A stretch of DNA of 64,000 nt, from positions 250,791 to 314,790 of the forward strand of contig JANXCC010000002.1 in assembly GCA_025060395.1 (NCBI GenBank), in the 5' to 3' direction. The first letter of the stretch is position 1. The number at the start of each line of letters is the position of its first letter. Source of the stretch: Candidatus Bipolaricaulota bacterium. GTDB taxonomy: Bacteria; Bipolaricaulota; Bipolaricaulia; RBG-16-55-9; DRXL01. The position numbers were made by a program, and so were the translations under genes. This document shows positions 20,445 through 28,876 of this stretch, one piece after another. Under the pieces are notes generated by a model. It saw only the letters and a program-made list of their open reading frames with translations. It was not told the DNA's origin and did not search any database.

Positions 20445-22108
20445 TCTTTCTCAGCGCCTGGGCTTTCGGGTTGTTGAGTTTAGCGGGGATTATAGCGCTC
20501 TTGTATTTTCTGAGGCGGCGTGAGGAGCGCGTTGTCGTCTCAGCTATTTGGCTCTGGGAAGAAGAGCTTGAGCGTCCGCGAAGCGCGTTGACGTTCCTGT
20601 GGACTAAGATCTGGTTATTGCTTGTGCAAGTAGCAGCTCTGGCGGCGTTGGTCTTTAGTCTGGCTCATCCAACGCTGACGCAAGAATTTCTTGGGGGTGG
20701 TACGCTGGCACTCATTCTTGACGGCAGTGCGAGCATGCAGACTCTGGAGGGCGAAAGGACTCGATATGATCTCGCGAGGGCGCGTGCCATAGAGCTGATC
20801 GAGAAGCGCCGTCCCGCCCGATTGACGATTATCCAAGCGCAGCAGAATCCCAAGCTGCTAGTGCCGTTGACGGAAGACAAGGCGCAGGCTCTTGCCGTTC
20901 TGAGGGCCTCTCAACCGACGCTACAGAGTGACGCGTCGCCCCTCGATGTGCTCGAGTTGGTGCGCAGTCAAGGCGAGCTGGATCAATTCACTGAAGTGAT
21001 ATACATAGGCGATCACGCCCTGGAATTGCCTATAACCCAGGTCATAGTGAGCGAACCAAAGAAGAACTTGGCCATCACGGGTTTGGCTGCTCGGCCCTTG
21101 CCCGACGGCTCATTCCGTGTTGTGGTGTGGGCCCGGGTTGAGAATTTTTCCTCAGAAGCTCTGGAAGGTACTTTGTATCTCTTCGCCGAAGAGGTGGAGA
21201 TCCTCCAAGAGCGCCTGTATCTTGGGCCTGGGGAGCGGCGCATGATCGAAGCAATAGCGCCTGGATATACACGCTTTCGTGCTATGGTGGACGTCGCAGA
21301 CGACTTCGTCTTTGACAACATCCGATACTCCGTCGTTCCTAGACGCCCGAAGTTAAAAGTTCGCTGGCTTGGAGAACGCAATTTCTTCCTCCTGCGCGCT
21401 CTCAACACGTTTGCTGAACCGTCCTTACACACCGATGAGACAGAAAGATACGATCTCATTATTGCCATCAATAGCGCGATACGCCCTTTAGGGGCAGCGT
21501 TGTTGGTCAATAGCGTGGCGGAGCCGTGGGTTATGCGCCCAGGGACCATCGGCGAGCTTGGCTCACTGCAGATACTAACTCCTACTCATCCGATTGTGCA
21601 GAACGTGCAGGCGGAGCATTTGCGCTCGGCTACGATCCCCGTAACTCAGCTGGCCTCTGGTGTGCAGACCCTCATAGCCTCAGGGGATCAGCCCATCGTG
21701 GCTGTGTATCGCTCTGAAGGCCTAAGCTTTGTGTATCTTGGGGTTGACCTGAAGAACTCTCCCTTGGTGCTCACCCCAAGCTTTCCTATCCTCGTGCGTA
21801 ACAGTATCTATTGGCTACTGCCTGATTTGGGATTGTCCTCAGAGCGATTCGTATCCGATGAGTTTGCTACCCCGGGTTTTACGGATCAGATCGCGATTAA
21901 TCTCGATCCGACTGAATCCGAGATCAATCGTGCTCATTCTCATAAGCTCGTTGCACAGCCGAGCCTGACCAAAGAGATACCCAGTCAGATGCACATTCCT
22001 CTATGGTATCTTGGGGTGTGGGTGGCTTTCGGGCTGCTCTTCGTTGAGCTCTTATGGTATTATCGGAGCTTATGGCGTCGAGGATGGTGGAGCGATGATA
22101 CTGTATGA
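20441..22108 (+). CDS. BatA-like N-terminal membrane domain plus VWA protein
   Basis: A 555-residue protein opening with the BatA/aerotolerance N-terminal region: two spans (AFGLLSLAGIIALLYFL and IWLLLVQVAALAALVFSL) around RRREERVVVSAIWLWEE. It continues with a VWA domain whose metal-site motif is LILDGSASMQT, and ends with a membrane span near 527 (PLWYLGVWVAFGLLFVELLW). The loop between is extracytoplasmic. Overlaps both neighbours. By family, it should be a membrane-tethered VWA client of the MoxR ATPase. Confidence 0.85.
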   Translation: MIFLSAWAFGLLSLAGIIALLYFLRRREERVVVSAIWLWEEELERPRSALTFLWTKIWLLLVQVAALAALVFSLAHPTLTQEFLGGGTLALILDGSASMQTLEGERTRYDLARARAIELIEKRRPARLTIIQAQQNPKLLVPLTEDKAQALAVLRASQPTLQSDASPLDVLELVRSQGELDQFTEVIYIGDHALELPITQVIVSEPKKNLAITGLAARPLPDGSFRVVVWARVENFSSEALEGTLYLFAEEVEILQERLYLGPGERRMIEAIAPGYTRFRAMVDVADDFVFDNIRYSVVPRRPKLKVRWLGERNFFLLRALNTFAEPSLHTDETERYDLIIAINSAIRPLGAALLVNSVAEPWVMRPGTIGELGSLQILTPTHPIVQNVQAEHLRSATIPVTQLASGVQTLIASGDQPIVAVYRSEGLSFVYLGVDLKNSPLVLTPSFPILVRNSIYWLLPDLGLSSERFVSDEFATPGFTDQIAINLDPTESEINRAHSHKLVAQPSLTKEIPSQMHIPLWYLGVWVAFGLLFVELLWYYRSLWRRGWWSDDTV

Positions 22109-24629
22109 TGCGCCTTGGGTTTTGCTTGGGATCCCCCTTATTCTTCTCGGCGTATGGGGGACGCGGAAGCGTTGGCGTCACCTTCCGAGAGGGGACCAGG
22201 CGGCTCTCCTCATGCGTGTGGGGGTGCTGGCCTTGCTCTGTCTGGCCTTGGCCGGCCCACGCCTTGCTTCCGGCGCTTCAGAACGATTTATCTACCTTCT
22301 CGTCGACCGCTCGGCCAGCGTAGGAGCAGAGCCCTCCACACTCTTACGGATTCTTCGGGATCTGGCCCAACCAGCCGAGCAGGTTTCTTACGGGCTGATC
22401 AGTTTCGGTGCAGAGCCGATGATCGAGACGAACTGTGCTCCAACCCTCTCGCTCCCTGACTTCCAAGCTGAGATCGATGTCACGGCAACGGACATTGCGA
22501 GAGCGATTCGGTTGGCCCTGGAGACGATGCCGCGCACCGGCCGCCGTGAGATCATTCTGGTGACTGACGGGCAAGAGACTTCTGGGGAGATCTCTTCGGT
22601 CTTAGCGCGGGCGCGCCGTGAAGGGGTCCCTCTTCACGTCTGGCCTCTGGGTGGGGATCTTCTGGAAGTCTGGCTCCATGAATTCCAGGTGCCTCCGGAA
22701 GTACCAGCGGACGTGCCCTTCTCGCTGCGCCTGTACGTAGGCGCGACCACCCACGGAACCGGCACGCTCCTGCTCTACAGAAACGACGAGCTGATTCAGA
22801 CGCTGGACGTAGAGTACACCCCTGGCATTCATGAAGTGCGTTTGACCGATCGGCTCGAAGCGCCAGGGGTATTTCCTTACAGGGCATATCTGAAAGCCGA
22901 GAATGATCGACTTCTGGAAAACAATGAGCTCTCCGGGGTGACGGTCGTCCCTGGGAGCCCTCAGGTGCTCATCGTCGAGCGCTCTGAGGGCGAGAGCCTC
23001 GTAGCACAGCTGGTGCGCAGTTCCGGGTTCTCTGCCGAACAGAGAAAGTTCTCGGAACTAGCCTCTATCCCGTTGGCTGAATATAGGGTGATCATTCTTA
23101 ATAACATCCCTATGGGACGGCTCACCCAGGAGCATCGTCGTGCTTTGAAGAATTTCGTTGGAGATCTGGGAGGTGGGTTATGGGTCATCCAAGGGCGTGA
23201 AGCTGTGGCCGATCTCGAAGAGCGGACTGGCTCAGAGCTTGCCGAGCTCGAAGAGCTCTTGCCCGTCTCGTACTTAGCCCCAGAACCCTATCAGATTCCG
23301 GGTGTAGCGCTTGTCTTTGTGATGGACCGTTCGGGGAGCATGGGCGATCCTGTCGGAGGCGTTCCCAAGATAGAGATCCTGAAGCGGGCGGCCTTGCGCA
23401 GCCTAGATGTTCTCGATCCAGAGGACTGGGTGGGATTGATCGCGTTTGATACCGACTTTGAGTGGATCGTTCCGCTCAAGCCCCTGGGAGACCGACGCGA
23501 GTTCCAAAGCAGCATTCAGCGCCTGAGTGCCAACGGCGGCACTGATCTGTACTTCGCCTTAAAAGATGCCTTTGAGACTCTCGAGAGAACCCCGGCCCGC
23601 ATTAAGCACATTTTGGTCTTTACCGATGGACACAATAATAACAGACGGGAGCGCGAGTATCGAGAGCTTTACGAACGATTCCAAAAGAGCGCTGTGCGCG
23701 TCTCGGCCCTGGGGATTGACCGAGCGCCTAATGAAGAGTTTCTTCTGGAGCTCACTGCAGCTGGGCGCGGACGATACCAGCGCGTGCATCACTTTACAGA
23801 TCTACCAGTCTTCTCGTTGCGCGAGGTGCGGCGCATCGCGCGGCTACGCTGGATTGAAGGGCAGAGTCTTGTGCGTGCTCTCATCCCTGAGTTCCACTCT
23901 CCCCCAGTGCGCGGATACGTGCTCACGCATGAGCGCCCAGGGGCACAGACAGCGCTCGTCGCTGTGCCCGATGAAAACCCGCTCTTCGCGTTCAGGCGTT
24001 ATGGCTTGGGGCACGTCGCCGTGCTCAATACCGATCTAGAAGGCAACGGAGCGCCGGAATGGCTGAGTTGGCCTGGCTTGAGCCAGCTCTTTGCCGAGAG
24101 CCTCGCGCGGCTCTATCGGCCCATCCCGCGCCAGGGCGAGCTCACAGTACAGACCGTCTTGGGCGATGAAACCCTGGAAATCATTGCCGAGCTGCGCCAG
24201 GACAATCGTTGGATCTCAGACGCAGAGCTTACTGCTCAGCTGACTGGTCCGATTCGCAGAGAAAATCTAGAGCTTGAGCCTGTAGCCCCGGGGCGCTATC
24301 GCGCTCAGCTGGAGCGCGTCCCTAGCGGACAGTATACCCTCCGTCTAGAGGCCAAACGATCGGGTCAGATACTCAGCGAGACTACCAGGATCGTCGCCGT
24401 TCCCTATGCGAAAGAGTATCGATCAATCGGGCTCAATAGCGAGCTTGTCAATGAGATCACGCGCATCACGGGTGGGGAGATCTTAGAGCGAGCGGTCCTG
24501 CCGTCGCCCTCAGGCAAAGTTGCCCAAGAGACCTACCGGGCACTCTGGCCTTGGGTACTCTTGATCGCTTTAGGGCTCTTTCTTGTTGATCTAGCGGTGC
24601 GTAAGCTGGGTTGGCTTCTCGAGCGCTGA
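22095..24629 (+). CDS. Large VWA membrane protein with amidotransferase-like domain
   Basis: I start it at the ATG at 22095, which reads MILYDAPWVLLGIPLILLGV; the frame is open further up but that lies inside the previous gene. The 844-residue protein has an N-terminal membrane part, a first VWA-like domain (YLLVDRSASVGAEPS, EIILVTDGQET), an amidotransferase-like segment (YRVIILNNIPMGRLTQEHR, FVGDLGGGLWVIQG), a second VWA with intact MIDAS (FVMDRSGSMG, then GGTDLYFALKDAF and ILVFTDGHNN), a beta-rich tail and a final span (ALWPWVLLIALGLFLVDLAV). It closes the operon. Confidence 0.85.
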   Translation: MILYDAPWVLLGIPLILLGVWGTRKRWRHLPRGDQAALLMRVGVLALLCLALAGPRLASGASERFIYLLVDRSASVGAEPSTLLRILRDLAQPAEQVSYGLISFGAEPMIETNCAPTLSLPDFQAEIDVTATDIARAIRLALETMPRTGRREIILVTDGQETSGEISSVLARARREGVPLHVWPLGGDLLEVWLHEFQVPPEVPADVPFSLRLYVGATTHGTGTLLLYRNDELIQTLDVEYTPGIHEVRLTDRLEAPGVFPYRAYLKAENDRLLENNELSGVTVVPGSPQVLIVERSEGESLVAQLVRSSGFSAEQRKFSELASIPLAEYRVIILNNIPMGRLTQEHRRALKNFVGDLGGGLWVIQGREAVADLEERTGSELAELEELLPVSYLAPEPYQIPGVALVFVMDRSGSMGDPVGGVPKIEILKRAALRSLDVLDPEDWVGLIAFDTDFEWIVPLKPLGDRREFQSSIQRLSANGGTDLYFALKDAFETLERTPARIKHILVFTDGHNNNRREREYRELYERFQKSAVRVSALGIDRAPNEEFLLELTAAGRGRYQRVHHFTDLPVFSLREVRRIARLRWIEGQSLVRALIPEFHSPPVRGYVLTHERPGAQTALVAVPDENPLFAFRRYGLGHVAVLNTDLEGNGAPEWLSWPGLSQLFAESLARLYRPIPRQGELTVQTVLGDETLEIIAELRQDNRWISDAELTAQLTGPIRRENLELEPVAPGRYRAQLERVPSGQYTLRLEAKRSGQILSETTRIVAVPYAKEYRSIGLNSELVNEITRITGGEILERAVLPSPSGKVAQETYRALWPWVLLIALGLFLVDLAVRKLGWLLER

Positions 24630-24632
24630 GAT

Positions 24633-24662
24633 TTGCCCTGGAGCTCTCGCTTTTGCTATGAT
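24633..24662 (+). promoter_or_regulatory. Promoter of doxX-like gene
   Basis: TTGCCC (24633-24638), 18 bp, TATGAT (24657-24662), placed just after the stop of the VWA operon and 31 bases before the DoxX ATG. Confidence 0.5.
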
Positions 24663-24693
24663 ATGCCCAATCTGAGTAACAGGGGTGATTGGG

Positions 24694-25119
24694 ATGTTTG
24701 AGCGGCTCTTTGGCGGGTTCAGTCAGTGGGCCACGATCCCACTGCGAGTGGCTATCGGGATTATCTTTGCGGCGCATGGCTGGCAGAAGTTTGCCGGGGG
24801 CTTAGAGAGGGTCGCGGGGTTCTTTGGAAGCGTTGGGATCCCTCTGCCGGAGGTCTCAGCGTTTGTGGTTGCTTTTGTCGAGCTGATTGGGGGGATTGGC
24901 TTGATTGTGGGCATTTTCACAAGATACTGGGCGCTCTTGCTCTCAATTATTATGATTGTCGCAATCTTTACGGTGAAGCTTCAGGCGGGGCTCTTGGGGG
25001 CTGGAGGGCGTCCGGGCTATGAGCTCGACTTAGCGTTGTTGGCCGGATGCCTGGCGCTCATGCTGACTGGGCCAGGGCCGATCTCCCTGGAGCGCGCGAT
25101 CCTAGGCCGCGAGCTGTAG
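24694..25119 (+). CDS. DoxX family membrane protein
   Basis: A 141-residue four-span membrane protein of the DoxX family. Typical features are the first span with LRVAIGIIFAAHGWQKF, the GIPLPEVSAFVVAFVELIGG segment with its conserved glutamate, and a last span LLAGCLALMLTGPGPISL. A GTG at 24685 is in frame, but the ATG at 24694 is 6 bases after AGGGGTG and is preferred. Some members take part in thiosulfate oxidation or redox defence; nothing here tells which. It has its own promoter. Confidence 0.88.
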   Translation: MFERLFGGFSQWATIPLRVAIGIIFAAHGWQKFAGGLERVAGFFGSVGIPLPEVSAFVVAFVELIGGIGLIVGIFTRYWALLLSIIMIVAIFTVKLQAGLLGAGGRPGYELDLALLAGCLALMLTGPGPISLERAILGREL

Positions 25120-25238
25120 TCACCAGATTTTCACCGACCCTCTATGTATTCGGAACAAAGCGTTCTGTATGATGTCGGTGATCTTCTAGACATATACAGA
25201 ACCTCCTTTCAGGGGGAGAGGGAAGCGCCAGGAGCGAT

Positions 25239-25268
25239 GAGCCCCGGGAGCCGGGGCTCGTTTCTTTT
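25239..25268 (+). terminator. Intrinsic terminator between doxX and prpE
   Basis: A perfect nine-base-pair hairpin GAGCCCCGG-gag-CCGGGGCTC (25239-25259) followed by GTTTCTTTT. It is 120 bases past the DoxX stop and about 180 bases before prpE. The 120 bases before it contain a TATGAT (25168-25173), so it might instead end a short leader transcript. Confidence 0.8.
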
Positions 25269-25324
25269 GCACAAGAGCTACGAGCAGTCAAACTCCTCTG
25301 GTGACGCATCTGCGACACCAATTC

Positions 25325-25371
25325 GAGGCGGCGATCATGCGGGGCAGATCGTCCACATTATTCGCCGCCTC
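25325..25371 (+). promoter_or_regulatory. Long stem-loop upstream of prpE
   Basis: GAGGCGGCGA (25325-25334) pairs perfectly with TCGCCGCCTC (25362-25371) across a 27-base loop; there is no U-run, so it is not a terminator. It lies 75 bases before the prpE start. The 326-base gap between doxX and prpE holds this element and the terminator upstream; I see no gene in it. A leader RNA or operator is possible. Confidence 0.4.
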
Positions 25372-25445
25372 TAGGCCGGATCTTGATCTAGGTCATAGCG
25401 TTCTTGGACTTTATGAGTACAATGGCTCAGAGGAGTGGAAGTGCT

Positions 25446-27341
25446 ATGGGCCTCTACGAAGAGATCTACAGGGAATCTTTGGAGAATCCTGAGGGGTTCT
25501 GGAGCAAGGCTGCTGAAGCGATCACCTGGTATAAGCGCTGGGATCTGGTGCTCGACCGATCCAAGCCGCCGTTTTATAGATGGTTTGTCGGGGGCGTGCT
25601 TAATACGTGCTATAATGCCGTAGATCGTCATATCGAGCGTGGTCGCGGTGATCAGCTCGCGCTTATCTACGATAGCCCTGTCACAGATACAATTCAGAAG
25701 TTTACTTATGCAGAGCTGCGTGATCGCGTCGCCAAGATCGCGGGCTTTCTGAGAGAACTTGGCGTTACCAAGGGCGATACTGTCGTCATGTATATGCCCA
25801 TGATCCCCGAAGCGCTGATGGCTATGCTTGCCTGTGCGCGCCTTGGGGCTATTCATTCGGTTGTCTTTGGGGGTTTTGCTCCCAGAGAATTAGCCATTCG
25901 CATCGATGACGCCAAGCCTAAGGTGGTGCTCTCGGCCTCGTGCGGGATCGAAGCGAAGAAGATCATCCCGTACAAGCCGTTGCTGGACGAGGCGATTGCC
26001 ATGGCCGCCCATAAGCCCCAACAGTGCGTGATCTATCAGCGGCCGCAAGTTCGCGCTGAGCTGATCGAGGGACGCGATCTCGATTGGGTCTCGTTAGAGC
26101 AGAAAGCGCAGCCCGTCGCTGAGTGCGTCCCCGTTGCTTCGACAGATCCGTTGTATATTCTCTACACGTCGGGCACGACGGGCAAACCCAAGGGGGTCGT
26201 GCGCGACAATGGTGGCCATGCCGTCGCGCTCTCCTGGACGATGAAATATATCTACGGGATCGAGCCGGGTGATGTCTACTGGGCGGCTTCGGATGTGGGC
26301 TGGGTCGTTGGGCATTCGTATATTGTCTATGGCCCATTATTGGCAGGCGCGACGACTGTGATGTACGAGGGCAAACCTGTCGGGACGCCCGATCCTGGGG
26401 CGTTCTGGCGTGTCCTGAGCCAACACAAAGTGAAAGTGCTCTTTACGGCGCCAACGGCGTTCCGCGCGATCAAGAAAGAAGACCCCCAAGGAGAGTACTT
26501 GAAGCGATACGATCTCTCTCACTTTAAGGCGCTCTTCCTCGCGGGGGAGCGCACCGATCCAGACACGTACTCCTGGGCTTCTGGACTGCTTGAAAAGCCT
26601 GTCATCGATCACTGGTGGCAGACGGAGACGGGCTGGGCTATTGCGGGGAACTTCTGCGGGCTAGAGCTCTTGCCCATCAAGGCGGGTTCGGCCTCCAAGC
26701 CCATGCCTGGCTACGACGTGAGGATACTCGATCCGAACACTGGCAAAGAGCTGCCGCGGGGAGAAAGCGGCGTCATCGTCGTGAAGGAGCCGTTGCCGCC
26801 AGGGACGTTCATGACCCTCTGGCAACGCGACGACGACTTTAAGAAGACATACTTCGACCCGTATCCTGGGTATTATTTTACAGGTGATGGCGGCTACTTT
26901 GACGAAGACGGTTATATCTACGTGATGGGTCGCGTCGACGATATCATTAACGTTGCAGGACACCGGCTCTCGACGGGCGAGATGGAGGAGATCGTCGCTC
27001 ACCATCCAGACGTAGCTGAATGCGCGGTGATCGGCGTAGCAGATAGTCTGAAGGGAGAGATGCCCTTAGCGTTCGTGGTGCTCAAGGCTGGGGTGCAGCG
27101 CGATCATTCTGAGATCATCGCTGAAGTGAAACAGATGGTGCGCAGCCAGATCGGCGCGATTGCGTCGCTCAAAGACGTGCTCATTGTGAACCGTTTGCCC
27201 AAGACACGCAGTGGCAAGATCCTCCGAGGCACAATGCGCAAGATCGCTGACGGGCAGCCGTACACCATGCCCTCGACTATTGACGACCCGGCGACTCTGC
27301 AAGAGATCGAAGATGCGTTGCGTCAAGCGCATCTCAAATAA
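25446..27341 (+). CDS. prpE: Propionyl-CoA synthetase (acyl-CoA ligase)
   Basis: An acyl-adenylate enzyme of 631 residues joining a short fatty acid, most likely propionate, to CoA with ATP. The PrpE-type beginning is clear (YEEIYRESLENPEGFW, RWFVGGVLNTCYNAVDRH), as are the P-loop-like YTSGTTGKPKGVV, the adenylate motif DHWWQTETGW, the hinge YFTGDGGYFDEDGY and the catalytic lysine motif RLPKTRSGKILRG. The frame is open from a TTG at 25404, but the ATG at 25446 aligns with family starts. Acetate may also be used; the PrpE and Acs families are close, and RWF.GG.LNTCYNA favours PrpE. Confidence 0.88.
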   Translation: MGLYEEIYRESLENPEGFWSKAAEAITWYKRWDLVLDRSKPPFYRWFVGGVLNTCYNAVDRHIERGRGDQLALIYDSPVTDTIQKFTYAELRDRVAKIAGFLRELGVTKGDTVVMYMPMIPEALMAMLACARLGAIHSVVFGGFAPRELAIRIDDAKPKVVLSASCGIEAKKIIPYKPLLDEAIAMAAHKPQQCVIYQRPQVRAELIEGRDLDWVSLEQKAQPVAECVPVASTDPLYILYTSGTTGKPKGVVRDNGGHAVALSWTMKYIYGIEPGDVYWAASDVGWVVGHSYIVYGPLLAGATTVMYEGKPVGTPDPGAFWRVLSQHKVKVLFTAPTAFRAIKKEDPQGEYLKRYDLSHFKALFLAGERTDPDTYSWASGLLEKPVIDHWWQTETGWAIAGNFCGLELLPIKAGSASKPMPGYDVRILDPNTGKELPRGESGVIVVKEPLPPGTFMTLWQRDDDFKKTYFDPYPGYYFTGDGGYFDEDGYIYVMGRVDDIINVAGHRLSTGEMEEIVAHHPDVAECAVIGVADSLKGEMPLAFVVLKAGVQRDHSEIIAEVKQMVRSQIGAIASLKDVLIVNRLPKTRSGKILRGTMRKIADGQPYTMPSTIDDPATLQEIEDALRQAHLK

Positions 27342-27389
27342 AAAAAGTTCACCTGCTAAACTTGTAACTAGGAACTTTGAACTCGCCCG

Positions 27390-27464
27390 TGGCTCCTCGG
27401 GCAGGATTCGAACCTGCGACCCACCGGTTAACAGCCGGTTGCTCTACCGCTGAGCTACCGAGGA
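27390..27464 (-). tRNA. tRNA-Asn (GTT), CCA encoded
   Basis: Minus-strand cloverleaf: acceptor TCCTCGG/CCGAGGA, D-arm GCTC...GAGC, anticodon stem ACCGG/CCGGT with loop CTGTTAA (anticodon GTT), T-arm GCAGG-TTCGAAT-CCTGC. The discriminator base is G, and the 3' CCA is encoded at 27390-27392. The window also encodes the matching synthetase at 53.9 kb. Confidence 0.97.
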
Positions 27465-27474
27465 ATTTCGTTAT

Positions 27475-27504
27475 ATTATACCATGCAAGACCTAGGTAGG
27501 TCAA
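27475..27504 (-). promoter_or_regulatory. Promoter of tRNA-Asn
   Basis: On the minus strand TTGACC (27499-27504), 18 bp, TATAAT (27475-27480), 10 bases before the tRNA 5' end. The tRNA is therefore not only dependent on the 5S transcript upstream. Confidence 0.7.
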
Positions 27505-27521
27505 CCTTGTTATTGTTATAG

Positions 27522-27684
27522 GCGCAAGTTGCTGAAGTTATACTACTCCCTGGTGATCTTCATATAGCTATTCTCTCAAACATCTATGATCGAATAGATA
27601 AAGCTCTTACGCATGGATGGCTCAGTATAGCATTTGGTGCAACAGTGAGAGGAGGCCGAATTATCTCTCATGACTCTTGCACTT
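27522..27684 (+). pseudogene. Possible coding remnant between tRNA-Asn and 5S rRNA
   Basis: The 266-base gap holds a 53-codon open frame without start codon, bounded by TAG at 27519 and TGA at 27682. It reads like the tail of a protein (AEVILLPGDLHIAILSNIYD, then RGGRIISHD) and faintly resembles the C-terminal part of DUF5615-type PIN-like toxins, whose fragment also occurs at 47.4 kb. No start, no ribosome site. Could be chance. Confidence 0.25.
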
Positions 27685-27730
27685 GAAGGCTTTGTCAAAA
27701 GTTTTGAAGAATAATGTAAAGAAAATAGAT

Positions 27731-27848
27731 CCAGGCAGCGCCCTACTCTTGCGGGCCCTCGCGAGCCCACTACCATCGGCGCAGGCGGGCTTAACGGCCG
27801 TGTTCGGGATGGGAACGGGTGTTTCCCCGCCGCTAGTGAGCCACCTGG
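27731..27848 (-). rRNA. rrf: 5S ribosomal RNA
   Basis: Minus strand, about 118 bases. The terminal helix CCAGGTGGC / GCTGCCTGG closes the molecule, and the conserved internal segment CCCATCCCGAACACGG and the GGTAGTG...GCGAGAG-type loop E region are seen. It lies about 70 bases after the 23S gene in the same transcript. Confidence 0.95.
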
Positions 27849-27886
27849 AATCTCTTGGGATCTTCGCGCCTATAAAGGGGGCGCTT

Positions 27887-27913
27887 TCGATCCTTCAAAA
27901 GTGAATAGAGTGC
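27887..27913 (-). repeat. Pre-23S processing stem, 3' arm
   Basis: This 27-base segment is the inverted complement of 31588-31614 with one mismatch (core GTGAATAGAGTGC). The two arms bracket the mature 23S ends and would form the long duplex cut by RNase III during rRNA maturation. Confidence 0.8.
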
Positions 27914-28342
27914 GCGTCGCGCAAACGACGGAGCGATTAGGACCGCTCGGCTCAACAGCTTGCGCTGCGTACACCTGCGGCCTATCAACCTGGTGTTCTC
28001 CCAGGGCTCTCAGAGGCCTCATCTTGGGGTGGGCTTCGCGCTTAGATGCCTTCAGCGCTTATCCCGTCCGGACCTAGCTACCCAGCGGTGCCCTTGGCAG
28101 GACAGCTGGTACACCAGCGGTCCAGCCCTCCCGGTCCTCTCGTACTAGGGAGAGCGCCCCTCAAGCCTCTTGCGCTCGCGGCGGATATGGACCGACCTGT
28201 CTTGCGACGGTCTGAACCCAGCTCACGTAACTCTTTAACCGGCGAACAGACGGACCCTTGGGACCTGCTTCAGCCCCAGGATGAGTTGAGCCGACATCGA
28301 GGTGCCGAACACCGCCGTCGATGTGTACTCTCGGGCGGTACT

Positions 28343-28373
<31 letters not shown>

Positions 28374-28838
28374 ATGATCGATGGCCCTTCCACACGGAGC
28401 CACCGGGTCACTTGGGCCTGCTTTCGCATCTGTTCCCCCTGTCGGGGTCACAGTTAAGCCGGCTTGTGCCCATGCACTCCCCGCCGGATCGCCAACCCGG
28501 CTGAGCCGACCTTTGCGCGCCTCCGTTACTCTTTAGGAGGCAACCGCCCCAGTTAAACTGTCCGCCTAGCACGGTCCCCCGACCGCTGTACGGCCGCGGG
28601 TTAGAGCCGCAACGCTCGAAGGGTGGTATTTCACCGACGCCTCCACGCGAGCTGGCGCCCGCGCTTCTCCGGCTCCCACCTATCCTACACAACCAGCGTC
28701 GAGACCCAATGCCAAGCTCCAGTAAAGCTCCACGGGGTCTTTCCGTCCTGCCGCGAGTCACCGGCGTTTTCACCGGTGCTTCAATTTCACCGAGCCCATG
28801 GTCAAGACAGCGCTGGAGTGGTTATACCATTCATGCGC

Positions 28839-28876
<38 letters not shown>

